Shown here: positions 28,014-37,963 of the stretch, piece after piece
Layout: every line of letters begins with the position of its first letter
Numbering within the stretch: the first letter of the stretch is position 1
Assembly: GCA_001465025.1 (NCBI GenBank)
Contig: LNDO01000045.1
Span: 1 to 64,000 of the forward strand
Direction of reading: 5' to 3'
Length of the DNA stretch: 64,000 nt
From: Pseudomonas sp. Ga0074129
GTDB lineage: Bacteria > Pseudomonadota > Gammaproteobacteria > Pseudomonadales > Pseudomonadaceae
Translations under genes and position numbers: made by a program
Notes under the pieces: model-generated
What the model saw: the letters and a program-made list of their open reading frames with translations, nothing else
What the model was told of the DNA's origin: nothing
The model's database searches: none

Positions 28014-29714
28014 ATGCACAGTTACGATTTCACCTTGATCCTGGCGTTCTTCGTCCTGGTTCTGCTGCCAGCCCCCTTCATCGGGCGCTACCTGTACCGG
28101 GTGATGGAAGGAGAGAAAACCTGGCTAAGCCCGGTGCTGCAGCCGGTCGAGCGTCTCTGCTACCGGATTGCCGGGGTTGACAGCAACACTGAGCAAGACT
28201 GGAAGACCTACACGCTGGCGCTGCTGGCTTTCACTTTGATCAGCTTGGTGACGCTGTTCAGTATTCTGATGCTGCAAGGCAGTTTGCCGCTTAATCCGCA
28301 GCAATTGCCGGGGATGGAGTGGACGCTGGCGTTCAACACCGCCGTGAGTTTCGTCACCAACACCAACTGGCAGGCCTACAGCGGCGAAGCCTCGCTCAGC
28401 TACTTCAGTCAGATGGTTGGCCTGGGCGTGCAAAACTTTGTCAGCCCGGCAGTCGGCCTTGCCGTGCTGGTGGTGTTCTGCCGCGGCATCGCCCGTCGTT
28501 CGAGCAACAGCGTCGGCAACTTCTGGGTTGACCTGACCCGTGCCACGCTCTACGGCCTGCTGCCGTTCTGCCTGGTGCTGGCGCTGTTTCTGGTGTGGCA
28601 GGGCGTGCCGCAAACCTTCCTTGAATACGTTACGGCGCACACTCTTGGCGGCACCGATCAAGTCGTACCGCTTGGCCCGGCAGCCAGCCAGATTGCCATC
28701 AAACAGTTAGGCACCAACGGCGGCGGCTTCTTCGGCGTCAACTCGGCGCACCCGTTCGAGAACCCCACGGCCTGGAGCAACCTGTTCGAGGTGGCCTCGA
28801 TCATCCTGATTCCGGCGGCCTTGTTGTTCACCTTCGGCCATTACGTCAAAGACCTGCGCCAGAGCCGCGCTCTGTTGGCCTGCATGCTGATTTTGTTCAG
28901 CGTCGGTCTGGGCGGCACTCTGTATGCCGAACATCAGCCGAACCCGGCGCTGGCTGGCTTGCCGATTGAGCAAAGCGGTTCGCTGGAAGGTAAGGAAAGC
29001 CGCTTTGGCACCACGGCCTCGGCGTTGTGGGCAGTGACTACCACGGCCGCCTCCAACGGCTCGGTGAACGCCATGCACGACAGCTTCAGCGCGCTGGGCG
29101 GGATGATCCCGATGTTCAACATGATGCTTGGCGAGGTGATCTTCGGCGGCGTCGGAGCGGGGCTCTACGGCATGTTGCTGTTTGTGCTGATCGCGGTATT
29201 TCTCGCCGGCCTGATGATCGGTCGCACCCCGGAATACCTCGGTAAGAAGCTCGAAGCGCGCGAAGTGCGCCTGCTGGTGGCGACCCTGCTGGTGATGCCG
29301 GTTGGCGTGCTGGTACTCGGCGCGCTGGCGGCCAGCTTGCCGGGCCCGGCGGCTTCGGTCACCAACCCTGGCGCCCACGGTTTCAGCCAGATTCTCTACA
29401 ACTACACCTCTGGTGCGGCTAACAACGGTTCGGCCTTCGGTGGCTTCGGCGCCAACACGCCGTACCACAACCTGATGATCGGCCTGGCCATGCTCATCGG
29501 TCGCTTCGGCTACATCCTGCCGATCCTGGCGATTGCCGGCAGCCTAGCCGCGAAGAAGCGCGCACCAGTGGGCAGCAACAGCTTCCCGACCCACGGCCCG
29601 CTGTTCGTCACCCTGCTGACCCTGACCATTCTGTTGGTCGGTGGCCTGACTTTCCTTCCGGCACTGGCCTTGGGCCCGATTGCTGAGCACATGACTATGT
29701 TCCAGGGCTTCTAA
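28014..29714 (+). CDS. kdpA: Potassium-transporting ATPase subunit KdpA
   Basis: 566 residues from the ATG at 28014; the open frame runs back over kdpF and is not coding there. KdpA binds and conducts K+ in the high-affinity KdpFABC complex. It resembles K+ channels with four pore loops; the filter-type motifs [10 protein letters not shown] (about 118), [19 protein letters not shown] (about 232), [15 protein letters not shown] (about 345) and [13 protein letters not shown] (about 468) are all present. Normal length. kdpB starts ten bases on. Confidence 0.97.
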   Translation: MHSYDFTLILAFFVLVLLPAPFIGRYLYRVMEGEKTWLSPVLQPVERLCYRIAGVDSNTEQDWKTYTLALLAFTLISLVTLFSILMLQGSLPLNPQQLPGMEWTLAFNTAVSFVTNTNWQAYSGEASLSYFSQMVGLGVQNFVSPAVGLAVLVVFCRGIARRSSNSVGNFWVDLTRATLYGLLPFCLVLALFLVWQGVPQTFLEYVTAHTLGGTDQVVPLGPAASQIAIKQLGTNGGGFFGVNSAHPFENPTAWSNLFEVASIILIPAALLFTFGHYVKDLRQSRALLACMLILFSVGLGGTLYAEHQPNPALAGLPIEQSGSLEGKESRFGTTASALWAVTTTAASNGSVNAMHDSFSALGGMIPMFNMMLGEVIFGGVGAGLYGMLLFVLIAVFLAGLMIGRTPEYLGKKLEAREVRLLVATLLVMPVGVLVLGALAASLPGPAASVTNPGAHGFSQILYNYTSGAANNGSAFGGFGANTPYHNLMIGLAMLIGRFGYILPILAIAGSLAAKKRAPVGSNSFPTHGPLFVTLLTLTILLVGGLTFLPALALGPIAEHMTMFQGF

Positions 29715-29723
29715 GGGAGAACC

Positions 29724-31778
29724 ATGATGAACGCCCGTACCGAACCGGTGCTGAACAGCGCCGCGCAACAACCGAAAACCTCGATCGCCGCGCTGTGGAA
29801 ACCCGCGCTGCGCCAGGCCTTCGTCAAGCTTGACCCGCGTCAGTTGGTGCGCTCACCGGTGATGCTGGTGGTCGAACTGACGGCCGTGGTGACCACTGTG
29901 CTGTGCTTTATCCCCAATCCTCAGGTGTCTACCGGTCTGGCCGTGCAGATTGCCCTGTGGCTGTGGTTTACCGTGCTGTTTGCCAACTTCGCCGAAGCAC
30001 TGGCTGAAGGGCGTGGCAAAGCCCGCGCTGACAGCCTCAAGGCCGGCAGTCAGGGGCTGAATGCGCGCCGCAAGAATGGTCAGCAGTTCGAGACCGTGGC
30101 GGCCAGCAGCTTGCGCCGTGGCGATATCGTGCGGGTCGAGGCCGGTGAGCTGATCCCTGGCGATGGCGAGGTGATCGAAGGGATTGCTGCAGTCAACGAA
30201 GCGGCGATTACCGGTGAATCCGCGCCGGTGATCCGTGAGTCCGGCGGTGACCGTTCGGCCGTGACGGGCAACACCCGTGTGGTGTCTGACTGGCTGCTGG
30301 TGCATATCACCGCCAACCCGGGCGAGTCGACCCTGGACCGGATGATCGCCCTGGTCGAAGGTGCCAAACGGCAGAAGACACCCAACGAAGTGGCGCTGGA
30401 TATCCTGCTGATTGGTCTGAGCCTGATCTTCCTGCTGGTGGTCGCGACCCTGCAGCCGTTTGCCCGTTACTCTGGCGGTGATCTGCCTTTGGTGTACCTC
30501 GCTGCGCTGTTGGTGACGCTGATCCCGACCACCATCGGCGGCCTGCTCTCGGCCATCGGCATCGCCGGCATGGACCGTCTGGTGCGTCTGAATGTGATCG
30601 CCAAGTCCGGCCGCGCGGTGGAAGCGGCGGGGGACGTGCATGTGCTGCTGCTCGACAAGACCGGCACCATTACTTTTGGCAACCGCCGCTGCACGGCGCT
30701 GTACAAAGCGCCGGGAATCTCCGGCAAGCAGCTCAGCGATGCGGCGTTGCTGGCTTCGCTGGCCGATGACACCGCCGAAGGCAAGTCGATTGTCGAATAC
30801 CTGCGCGGGCTCAGTACGATGCAGGAGCCGGAGCGCAGTGAAATCAAGTCGATCGCGTTCAGCGCCGAAACGCGTCTGTCCGGTGCTGATTACAACGGTC
30901 ACAGCTACCGCAAGGGCGCAGTGGATGCGGTGCTGCTTTATCTGGGTATCCAGCGCGGCGACGTCCCGGCCACACTGGCCCGTGAAATCGAGAAGATCGC
31001 CCAGAGCGGCGGTACTCCTTTGCTGGTAGCCGGTGACGGTCAGTTGCTCGGCGCTATTCACCTCAAGGACGTGGTCAAACCGGGCATTCGCGAGCGTTTC
31101 GCCGAGCTGCGCGCCATGGGCATCCGCACCGTGATGGTGACTGGCGACAACCCACTGACCGCTGCTGCGATTGCGGCCGAAGCGGGCGTCGATGACCTGA
31201 TCGCCGAAGCCACGCCGGAGAAGAAGCTGCAACGTATCCGCAGTGAGCAGGCCGAAGGCAAGATGGTCGCCATGTGTGGTGACGGCGCCAACGACGCGCC
31301 AGCCCTGGCTCAGGCCGATGTCGGCCTGGCGATGAACGACGGCACACAGGCGGCGCGCGAGGCGGCCAACCTGGTCGACCTCGATTCCGATCCGACCAAG
31401 CTGCTCGACGTGGTGCAGGTGGGCAAGGAGCTGCTAGTGACCCGTGGCGCATTGACCACCTTCTCGGTGGCCAACGATGTGGCCAAGTACTTCGCCATCC
31501 TGCCGGCGCTGTTCGCCGGCATCTATCCGCAGCTTGGCGCGCTCAACCTGATGCAGTTGCACAGCCCGCAGAGCGCAATTCTCTCGGCGATTGTGTTCAA
31601 CGCGCTGATTATCGTCGCGCTGATTCCGCTGGCCCTGCGCGGGGTGCGTGTACAAGCCGCTGATGCTGCGAGTCTGCTGCGGCGCAACTTGCTCATTTAC
31701 GGCCTAGGCGGTTTGGTCGCGCCTTTTATCGGGATCAAGCTGATTGATCTGCTGTTGGTGGCCCTGGGGCTGGTTTAA
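29724..31778 (+). CDS. kdpB: Potassium-transporting ATPase ATP-binding subunit KdpB
   Basis: 684 residues. P-type ATPase subunit that energises K+ uptake. The phosphorylation motif [10 protein letters not shown] (about residue 310), the TGES loop ITGESAPV, the nucleotide-binding [10 protein letters not shown] and KGAVDA, and the hinge motif [12 protein letters not shown] are all present. GGGAGAA lies before ATGATG, so either of the first two codons could initiate. Followed not directly by kdpC but by a REP pair. Confidence 0.97.
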   Translation: MMNARTEPVLNSAAQQPKTSIAALWKPALRQAFVKLDPRQLVRSPVMLVVELTAVVTTVLCFIPNPQVSTGLAVQIALWLWFTVLFANFAEALAEGRGKARADSLKAGSQGLNARRKNGQQFETVAASSLRRGDIVRVEAGELIPGDGEVIEGIAAVNEAAITGESAPVIRESGGDRSAVTGNTRVVSDWLLVHITANPGESTLDRMIALVEGAKRQKTPNEVALDILLIGLSLIFLLVVATLQPFARYSGGDLPLVYLAALLVTLIPTTIGGLLSAIGIAGMDRLVRLNVIAKSGRAVEAAGDVHVLLLDKTGTITFGNRRCTALYKAPGISGKQLSDAALLASLADDTAEGKSIVEYLRGLSTMQEPERSEIKSIAFSAETRLSGADYNGHSYRKGAVDAVLLYLGIQRGDVPATLAREIEKIAQSGGTPLLVAGDGQLLGAIHLKDVVKPGIRERFAELRAMGIRTVMVTGDNPLTAAAIAAEAGVDDLIAEATPEKKLQRIRSEQAEGKMVAMCGDGANDAPALAQADVGLAMNDGTQAAREAANLVDLDSDPTKLLDVVQVGKELLVTRGALTTFSVANDVAKYFAILPALFAGIYPQLGALNLMQLHSPQSAILSAIVFNALIIVALIPLALRGVRVQAADAASLLRRNLLIYGLGGLVAPFIGIKLIDLLLVALGLV

Positions 31779-31790
31779 GCCCCGTAATCC

Positions 31791-31842
31791 GTAGCCCGGA
31801 TGCAATCCGGGAGATCCTGTCCCCGGATTACATCCGGGCTAC
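31791..31842. repeat. REP-type inverted pair inside the kdp operon
   Basis: GTAGCCCGGATGCAATCCGGG is followed after ten bases by its near-exact inverse ending in CATCCGGGCTAC. GTAGCCCGGAT-type units are known repetitive extragenic palindromes of Pseudomonas and related genera. The transcribed pair would fold into a long hairpin between kdpB and kdpC. No other copy was noticed in the window. Confidence 0.8.
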
Positions 31843-31862
31843 ACCAAATCTGGAGAGTCATC

Positions 31863-32429
31863 ATGCTTAAACAACTTCGTCCAGCCATCAGCGTGTTGGC
31901 GTTTATGACCCTGGTCACCGGCGTGGTCTATCCGCTGACTGTCACCGGCGTGGCGCAACTGGCGTTCCCGGCACAGGCCAATGGCAGCCTGATCACGGGT
32001 GCTAAAGGCGAGGTGCTTGGCAGCAGCCTGCTCGCGCAGCCATTTAGCGGTACCGAATGGTTTCACCCACGCCCTTCGGCGGCGGGCTTCGCCACCGTGG
32101 CCAGCGGTGCCAGCAACCTAGCACCAAGCAACCCGGCCTTGGCCGAGCGTATCGCCGCCGATGCCCAACGTTTGCAGGCTGAAGGTCAAGGCGCAGTGCC
32201 CATGCAACTGGTGACCACCTCGGCCAGTGGCCTTGATCCGCATTTGTCGCCGGCAGCAGCACAGTTTCAGATCGCCCGAATCGCCGTAGCACGCGGTATT
32301 CCGACTGCCAGCCTGGAACGGCTGATCGAACAGCATGTGCAACGCCCGCTGGTTGGCCCAGCGGTGGTTAACGTGCTGGCGCTTAACCTGGCGCTGGCTG
32401 ACAATTCGCCCCCCGCACAAGCTGAGTAA
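31863..32429 (+). CDS. kdpC: Potassium-transporting ATPase subunit KdpC
   Basis: 188 residues from the ATG at 31863, preceded by GGAGAG; an ATG at 31800 lies in the REP element and is not used. One N-terminal helix (about 8-30) anchors the periplasmic domain. Conserved stretches: [39 protein letters not shown], and the C-terminal [16 protein letters not shown]. KdpC supports ATP and K+ binding in the complex. kdpD follows five bases later. Confidence 0.95.
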   Translation: MLKQLRPAISVLAFMTLVTGVVYPLTVTGVAQLAFPAQANGSLITGAKGEVLGSSLLAQPFSGTEWFHPRPSAAGFATVASGASNLAPSNPALAERIAADAQRLQAEGQGAVPMQLVTTSASGLDPHLSPAAAQFQIARIAVARGIPTASLERLIEQHVQRPLVGPAVVNVLALNLALADNSPPAQAE

Positions 32430-32434
32430 CCCGC

Positions 32435-35089
32435 ATGAGTGATGCCGTTCGCGCCGATGCCCTGCTTGATGAAATGCCGCGAGAGGGGCGGGGCCGGCTA
32501 AAGGTCTTTCTCGGCGCGGCCCCCGGCGTAGGTAAAACCTACGCCATGTTGCAGGCGGCGCAGGCGCAGTTGCGTCAGGGTGTCGACTTGCGCGTGGGCG
32601 TGGTGGAAACCCATGGCCGTGCAGAAACCGAAGCGATGCTCACCGGCTTGCCGCAACAGCCGCAGCAGCGTCTGGAATACCGTGGCGTGGCCCTGAGCGA
32701 GATGGATCTCGACGGCATTCTGGCCAAACCACCGAAGCTGCTGTTGGTCGATGAACTGGCGCACAGCAATGCCCCTGGCAGCCGCCACAGCAAGCGCTGG
32801 CAGGATGTGCAGGAACTGCTGGATGCCGGCATCGACGTGTACACCACGGTCAACGTGCAACACCTCGAAGCACTGAATGATCAGGTGCGCGACATTACCG
32901 GCGTGCAGGTGCGTGAAACCCTGCCGGACTGGGTGTTGCAGGAAGCTGATGAGATTCTGCTGATCGACCTGCCGCCGCGTGAGCTGCTGGAGCGTTTACG
33001 TGACGGCAAGGTCTATGTGCCGGAACAGGCGCGCGCCGCCATTGATGCATTTTTTAGCCAAACCAACCTCACCGCACTGCGTGAACTGGCGATGCAGACG
33101 GCTGCGGCACGGGTCGATGCGGACCTCAGCCGGCGCTACCGCCAGCAAGGCCAGCAAGCGCCTGCGCTGCGTGGCCGCCTGCTGGTTGGCATCGACGGCG
33201 ATGCTCAGGCCGAGCGCCTGGTGCGGCATGCCTGCCGTGTGGCTGAGCGCCGTCATCTGCCCTGGTCGGTCGTGTATGTGGACACCGGCGGTGAGCGTGA
33301 CGAAACCCGCTTGAGCTACCTGCAGGGTGCGCAGCAACTGGCCGAGCGTTTGGGTGGCGAGGTGGTCAGCCTACGCGGCGGTGAGGTGGCGAAAACCCTT
33401 ATCGAACATGCGCGCGAACGGCGCGCCAGCCTGATTCTGGTTGGTCGCAGCCGGCAACGCCTGCGGCGGATCTGGCACCTGGGACGGGGGCTTGCTGAAC
33501 GTCTGCTGCAGCAAGGGCAAGGTTTAGAGATCAGTGTGCTGGACACCGAGGTGAGTCGTGCGCCGGCCTTATCACGGCCGCGCCAACCCGTGATCTGGCG
33601 TGACTATCTGCTGGCCTTGCTGGCTACCGTTCTGGCTTCCGTCGTGGCGCTGGGGTTGTCCCATTTATTGGAACTGCCAAACATTTCCCTGGTCATGCTG
33701 GTGGCGGTACTGATCGTGGCCGTGCGCAGCAGCCTGGGTCCGGCCATGGCCTGTGCCGGCCTGTCATTCCTAGCATATAACTTTTTGTTTATCCCGCCGA
33801 CCCTGACCCTGACCATCGACCGTCAGCAGGACGTGCTGACCCTCCTGTTCTTTCTGCTCATGGCCGGCCTCACCGGAAACCTGGCCAGCCGCCAGCGTCG
33901 GCAGTTGCAAGCTTTGCGTGAGACACAGCGTGAGACCAGCGCGTTGCTGGAACTGTCGCGCAAGCTGACGGCGGCCACCGATCGCCAGGCAGTGCTGGCG
34001 GCGGCCATTCAGCAACTGAGCCTGCTGCAGGACGTTGAGGTCAGCTTGCTGTCGCGTAGTCCGGATGCACTGTGGAAGGTGGAGGCGGGCGCGCAGCGTC
34101 TGCTCACCGATCTGGAGCGTGCAGCGGCGGATTGGTCCTGGCAGCACGATCAGCCCGCCGGGCTGGGCACTGGCACCTTGCCGGACGGGCGCTGGTGGTG
34201 GTTGCCATTGTCAGGTGAGGAGGGGCCATTGCTGCTGCTCGGGGTCAGCCCAAAGGATGAAGGAGCCCTGCCTGCCGAACGACGCCGACTGCTTACGGCG
34301 CTGGGTCAACCCTTGGCTCAGGCGCTCGAGCGTGCACAGTTGGCCGAGGATTTGGAAGCGGCGCGCCTGCACGGACAGACCGAGGAGTTGCGCAGCGCGC
34401 TGCTGGCATCGGTGTCCCATGATTTGCGCACGCCACTGACCGCCATGCGCGGCTCAATTGATAGCCTGCTGGCGCTGGGTGAGCAGATTCCGTTAGCCGA
34501 CCGCCGCGAACTGTTGGAAGGCACCCGCGATGAGGCCGAGCGCCTCGACCGCTATATCCAGAACCTGCTGGACATGACGCGCCTGGGCCACGGTGGGCTG
34601 AAACTGGCGCGTGACTGGGTCGCGCCGGCGGATATCGTCGCCAGTGCCACTCAGCGCCTGCGCCCAGTCTTGTCCGCATTGCAATTAGAGATGCAGGTGC
34701 CGCAACAGTTGCCGCTGCTCTATGTGCATGCCGCGTTGATCGAGCAGGCTTTGGTCAATGTGCTGGAAAATGCTGCGCGGTTTTCCCCGCCGCATGGGCG
34801 TTTGTGCGTGGCCATCGAGGCAGATGCCGAGGAATTGCGCTTTATTGTCAGTGACCAGGGGCCGGGTATTCCCGAGCATGAGCGCAGCAAGATTTTTAAT
34901 ATGTTCTACACCGCCGCCCGTGGTGATCGCGGCGGGCAGGGCACTGGTTTGGGCTTGGCGATCTGCCAGGGCATGCTCGGTGCCCATGGCGGCCGAGTGA
35001 CGGTGGGCGAAGGCCTGGATGGCTTGGGCGCGAGCCTGACCTTGCACCTGCCGTTACACGCGCAGCCGCCGATGGAAGAAGAACAGTGA
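32435..35089 (+). CDS. kdpD: Sensor histidine kinase KdpD
   Basis: 884 residues. Order: KdpD N-terminal ATP-binding domain with Walker A GAAPGVGKTYAML (about 28-40), a universal-stress-like domain (about 250-370), four membrane helices (about 388-485), a GAF-like domain, HisKA with LLASVSHDLRTPLTAMRGS (phospho-His about 660), and HATPase (NVLENAARFSP, DQGPGIPEHE, GTGLGLAIC). It senses low K+ or turgor and phosphorylates KdpE. Located between kdpC and kdpE; ten bases before kdpE. Confidence 0.97.
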   Translation: MSDAVRADALLDEMPREGRGRLKVFLGAAPGVGKTYAMLQAAQAQLRQGVDLRVGVVETHGRAETEAMLTGLPQQPQQRLEYRGVALSEMDLDGILAKPPKLLLVDELAHSNAPGSRHSKRWQDVQELLDAGIDVYTTVNVQHLEALNDQVRDITGVQVRETLPDWVLQEADEILLIDLPPRELLERLRDGKVYVPEQARAAIDAFFSQTNLTALRELAMQTAAARVDADLSRRYRQQGQQAPALRGRLLVGIDGDAQAERLVRHACRVAERRHLPWSVVYVDTGGERDETRLSYLQGAQQLAERLGGEVVSLRGGEVAKTLIEHARERRASLILVGRSRQRLRRIWHLGRGLAERLLQQGQGLEISVLDTEVSRAPALSRPRQPVIWRDYLLALLATVLASVVALGLSHLLELPNISLVMLVAVLIVAVRSSLGPAMACAGLSFLAYNFLFIPPTLTLTIDRQQDVLTLLFFLLMAGLTGNLASRQRRQLQALRETQRETSALLELSRKLTAATDRQAVLAAAIQQLSLLQDVEVSLLSRSPDALWKVEAGAQRLLTDLERAAADWSWQHDQPAGLGTGTLPDGRWWWLPLSGEEGPLLLLGVSPKDEGALPAERRRLLTALGQPLAQALERAQLAEDLEAARLHGQTEELRSALLASVSHDLRTPLTAMRGSIDSLLALGEQIPLADRRELLEGTRDEAERLDRYIQNLLDMTRLGHGGLKLARDWVAPADIVASATQRLRPVLSALQLEMQVPQQLPLLYVHAALIEQALVNVLENAARFSPPHGRLCVAIEADAEELRFIVSDQGPGIPEHERSKIFNMFYTAARGDRGGQGTGLGLAICQGMLGAHGGRVTVGEGLDGLGASLTLHLPLHAQPPMEEEQ

Positions 35090-35099
35090 TGGATAACCA

Positions 35100-35795
35100 A
35101 TGAGCCAAAACCCCGCGACCATTCTGGTTATCGATGACGAAGTGCAGATTCGCAAATTTTTGCGCATCAGCCTAACGGCCCAAGGCCACAAAGTGCTGGA
35201 GGGTGCGACTGGGCAGGAAGGCCTGGCCCAGGCCGCATTGGGCAAACCGGATCTGGTGGTACTCGACCTCGGCCTGCCGGATATGGACGGCCAACAAGTG
35301 CTGCGCGAACTGCGTGCCTGGTCGCAAGTGCCGGTACTGGTGCTGTCGGTGCGCGCCAGTGAGGGTGAAAAGGTCTTGGCGCTGGATGGGGGCGCCAATG
35401 ATTACGTGACCAAGCCGTTCGGTATTCAGGAGTTTCTTGCCCGTGTGCGCGTATTGCTGCGTCTGGCCGGCGGTGCGGAGCATGCCAGCGCAGCGGTCAG
35501 CAGCGGCCCGCTACAGGTGGATTTCGCCTACCGGCGGGTCAGCCTAGAGGGTGTTGAAGTCAGCCTGACGCGAAAGGAATACGCGGTACTGGCGCAACTG
35601 GCGCGGCATATCGGTCGCGTGGTAACCCAACAGCAACTGCTCAAGGACATTTGGGGGCCGACCCATACCGAGGACAGCCACTATCTGCGTGTTGTAGTGG
35701 GGCATCTGCGGCAGAAGCTTGGCGACGACCCAACGGCGCCGCGCTTTATCGTCACCGAAGCGGGTGTTGGCTATCGCCTGCGCGATTCCGCCTAG
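35100..35795 (+). CDS. kdpE: Response regulator KdpE
   Basis: 231 residues, OmpR/PhoB class. Receiver domain with acidic pocket (IDDE at about 11-14), phospho-Asp in VVLDLGLPDMDG (about 54) and Lys in DYVTKPFG (about 103); winged-helix DNA-binding domain from about 135 (LTRKEYAVLAQLARHIGRVV, LRVVVGHLRQKLGDDP). It activates kdpFABC. Its stop is three bases from the convergent patatin gene stop, with no hairpin between. Confidence 0.96.
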   Translation: MSQNPATILVIDDEVQIRKFLRISLTAQGHKVLEGATGQEGLAQAALGKPDLVVLDLGLPDMDGQQVLRELRAWSQVPVLVLSVRASEGEKVLALDGGANDYVTKPFGIQEFLARVRVLLRLAGGAEHASAAVSSGPLQVDFAYRRVSLEGVEVSLTRKEYAVLAQLARHIGRVVTQQQLLKDIWGPTHTEDSHYLRVVVGHLRQKLGDDPTAPRFIVTEAGVGYRLRDSA

Positions 35796-35798
35796 GCT

Positions 35799-36824
35799 CT
35801 AGCGTTCACCCCGTTCGTACTTATCCAGTGTATCGCGGGCGATCTGCCGGCCGAGCATGATCAGCTCCGGCGCCTTGTAGAACTCAAAGAAGCGGCACAC
35901 TCGCTTAGGCACGTTGATCAGGATGTCCGGCGGATAACCGGCGATTTTGTACTGCGCCAATGAGGTTTGCATCACTTCAAAACTCTGGTTAATCAGTTCC
36001 AGCAGCGAGGCGGGGCCGCTCAGGTCGGCTACCCGTGAACCACTGGCTGATTTTGGCGTGGCGGCTTTGTCCAGCGGCGGGTTGAGGTTCTGCTGCCAGG
36101 GGTTGATGGCTTCTGGTTGCAGGAGTCTGCTGTGGTCTTCGAGGAGCAGCAAGGCGTCGTCTTCACCGGGTTTGCGCTTAAACGAGGGCAGGCGTGAGCC
36201 GAGTGAGTTCATCAGCAGGTCAAAACGGCCTTTTAGGGCCGGTGTGCGCTCAATAACGGGCAACTCGTAGTGCTGTTGGTGGGTCGAGTTGAGGTTAACG
36301 GCGATGATCAGGTCGCAGTGCGCGGACACCACCGGCACGATGGGCAGCGGGTTGAGCAGGCCGCCATCGACCAGCATGCGCTTGCCTTGCACCACCGGGG
36401 TAAACAGGCTGGGAATGGCCGCCGAAGCGCGCATGGCTTGGTGCAGGCAGCCTTCCTGGAACCAGATTTCTTGCTGGTTGGTGAGGTCGGTGGCCACGGC
36501 GGTAAAGGGGATCGGCAGGTCTTCGATATTGATCTCGCCGACAATTTCCCGAATCCGCCCGAAGACTTTTTCGCCGCGAATAGCACCCAAGCGAAAGCTC
36601 ACATCGAGCAGGCGCAACACGTCGAGATAATCCAGGCTCTGCGTCCAGTCTCGGTACTCATTGAGTTTGCCAGCGGCATAAATGCCGCCCACCACCGCAC
36701 CCATGGAACAGCCAGCGATGCAGGCGATTTCATAGCCCCGTGCTTCAAGCTCTTCAATCACGCCGATGTGCGCGTAGCCGCGCGCGCCACCCGAGCCCAA
36801 TACCAATGCAATGCGCTTGCTCAT
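35799..36824 (-). CDS. Patatin-like phospholipase (RssA type)
   Basis: 341 residues from the ATG at 36824, where the conserved start (MSKRIALVLGSGGARGYAHIG) begins. Oxyanion motif GSGGARG (about 9-15), nucleophile Ser in GCSMGAVVGG (about 40), catalytic Asp in VDGGLLNPLP (about 155). Ser/Asp-dyad lipid acyl hydrolase, predicted cytosolic. The C-terminal part (about 200-290) contains a variable segment and then FEVMQTSLAQYKIAGYPPDILINVP, typical of the group. Convergent with kdpE. Confidence 0.9.
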   Translation of the reverse strand: MSKRIALVLGSGGARGYAHIGVIEELEARGYEIACIAGCSMGAVVGGIYAAGKLNEYRDWTQSLDYLDVLRLLDVSFRLGAIRGEKVFGRIREIVGEINIEDLPIPFTAVATDLTNQQEIWFQEGCLHQAMRASAAIPSLFTPVVQGKRMLVDGGLLNPLPIVPVVSAHCDLIIAVNLNSTHQQHYELPVIERTPALKGRFDLLMNSLGSRLPSFKRKPGEDDALLLLEDHSRLLQPEAINPWQQNLNPPLDKAATPKSASGSRVADLSGPASLLELINQSFEVMQTSLAQYKIAGYPPDILINVPKRVCRFFEFYKAPELIMLGRQIARDTLDKYERGER

Positions 36825-37076
36825 CCCTAATCCCCCCAATTACCGATGGTGTGACCATACGCGTGGTCTGCATGATCGCCAAGGCATGCGGCCTGAGTTT
36901 CTGGCGCCTGCGCGGGCTTGCTGGGCTTTCGCTGAGGTATATGTGCTCAAGACGCTAACAGCGGCACTTTTCATCAGGGCGCGCATCAGATAAGCCAGTA
37001 GCAGTGTGTTGCGGTGCGTCGTATCGTAGCGGCCTGCTGGTGTATTCAAACCACGTTCTTGTTTGGGAGTGAAGAG

Positions 37077-37355
37077 ATGAAACTGTGGATCGTGTTACCT
37101 ATGCTGCTGTTGGTGCTCAGTGGTTGCGCCGGTAAAACCGCTTACCGTGGCAGTTGTGCCAGCCAGTTGGAGGCCGCCTGGCGTGAGTTGGACCTGGCCA
37201 AGGCTGATGGCTTTGCCGGTACGGTCAGTTATTCCAAGGCGCTGTCGTTGCTCACCGCCGCCAAGACGCAGCAGCAGTTCGAGGCCTATGAAGGCTGCAC
37301 GGCCAAATCCGAACGCGCGCGGTTCTACATTCGCGAGTCGCGGGCAGGGCGCTGA
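37077..37355 (+). CDS. Small lipoprotein
   Basis: 92 residues from the ATG at 37077, after GAAGAG. A lipobox LSGC puts the lipidated Cys at residue 17. The mature part has two further cysteines (RGSCASQLEAAWRELDLAKADGFAGTVSYSKALSLLTAAKTQQQFEAYEGC), so a disulfide is likely, and two helices. I recall similar small lipoproteins in many pseudomonads; function unknown. Two bases separate it from the flavin reductase-like gene, so they are probably one unit. Confidence 0.78.
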   Translation: MKLWIVLPMLLLVLSGCAGKTAYRGSCASQLEAAWRELDLAKADGFAGTVSYSKALSLLTAAKTQQQFEAYEGCTAKSERARFYIRESRAGR

Positions 37356-37357
37356 TT

Positions 37358-37963
37358 ATGCTGTTGGACTTTGCGGCGTTAACGCCGCTGGAACGCTACC
37401 GCTGGCTGGCATCCACCATCACCCCACGGCCGATTGCCTGGGTCTCGACCCTGTCGCCTAACGGGGTCAGCAACTTAGCGCCGTTCAGCTTCTTTCAAGT
37501 GATCAGTGATGATCCGCCAACCTTGATGGTCAATATCAATCACCGCCCCGACGGCAGCCTTAAAGATACCTTGATCAATGCCCAGGCCAGCGGCGAGCTG
37601 GTGATTCAGTTGGTGTCCTTTGCGCAGGCTGAGGCGATGAATGCCAGTTCGGCGCAACTGCCCCATGAGCAGAGCGAGTTTGAGCAGTGCGCCATCGCCA
37701 GTTGCGCATCCCTCGTGGTTAAACCGCCGCGTGTGGCTGATGCAGCCGTGGCGTTTGAGTGCCGCGTGGTGCAGACCATGGCCTATCCACCGCAGGCCCC
37801 TAATTGCCACCTGCTGTTTGCCGAGGTGCTGCTGGCCCATATCGACGATCAGGTGCTCAACGAGCAGGGTCGTATCGACCCCGCGCGCCTGGATTTGATC
37901 GGTCGTCTGGGTGGTGCGTCCTATAGCCGGACGCGTGAGCGTTTTGATTTGCAGCGGCCCTAA
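37358..37963 (+). CDS. Flavin reductase-like (FMN-binding split barrel) protein
   Basis: 201 residues. The family signature is at the N-terminus: RYRWLASTITPRPIAWVSTLSPNGVSNLAPFSFFQVISDDPPTLMV, which forms the FMN site. Relatives bind FMN and may reduce it with NAD(P)H, but many have no assigned reaction. It follows the small lipoprotein by two bases. Its stop (37961-37963) overlaps the stop of the convergent P-type ATPase gene, a tail-to-tail overlap of four bases. Confidence 0.88.
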   Translation: MLLDFAALTPLERYRWLASTITPRPIAWVSTLSPNGVSNLAPFSFFQVISDDPPTLMVNINHRPDGSLKDTLINAQASGELVIQLVSFAQAEAMNASSAQLPHEQSEFEQCAIASCASLVVKPPRVADAAVAFECRVVQTMAYPPQAPNCHLLFAEVLLAHIDDQVLNEQGRIDPARLDLIGRLGGASYSRTRERFDLQRP

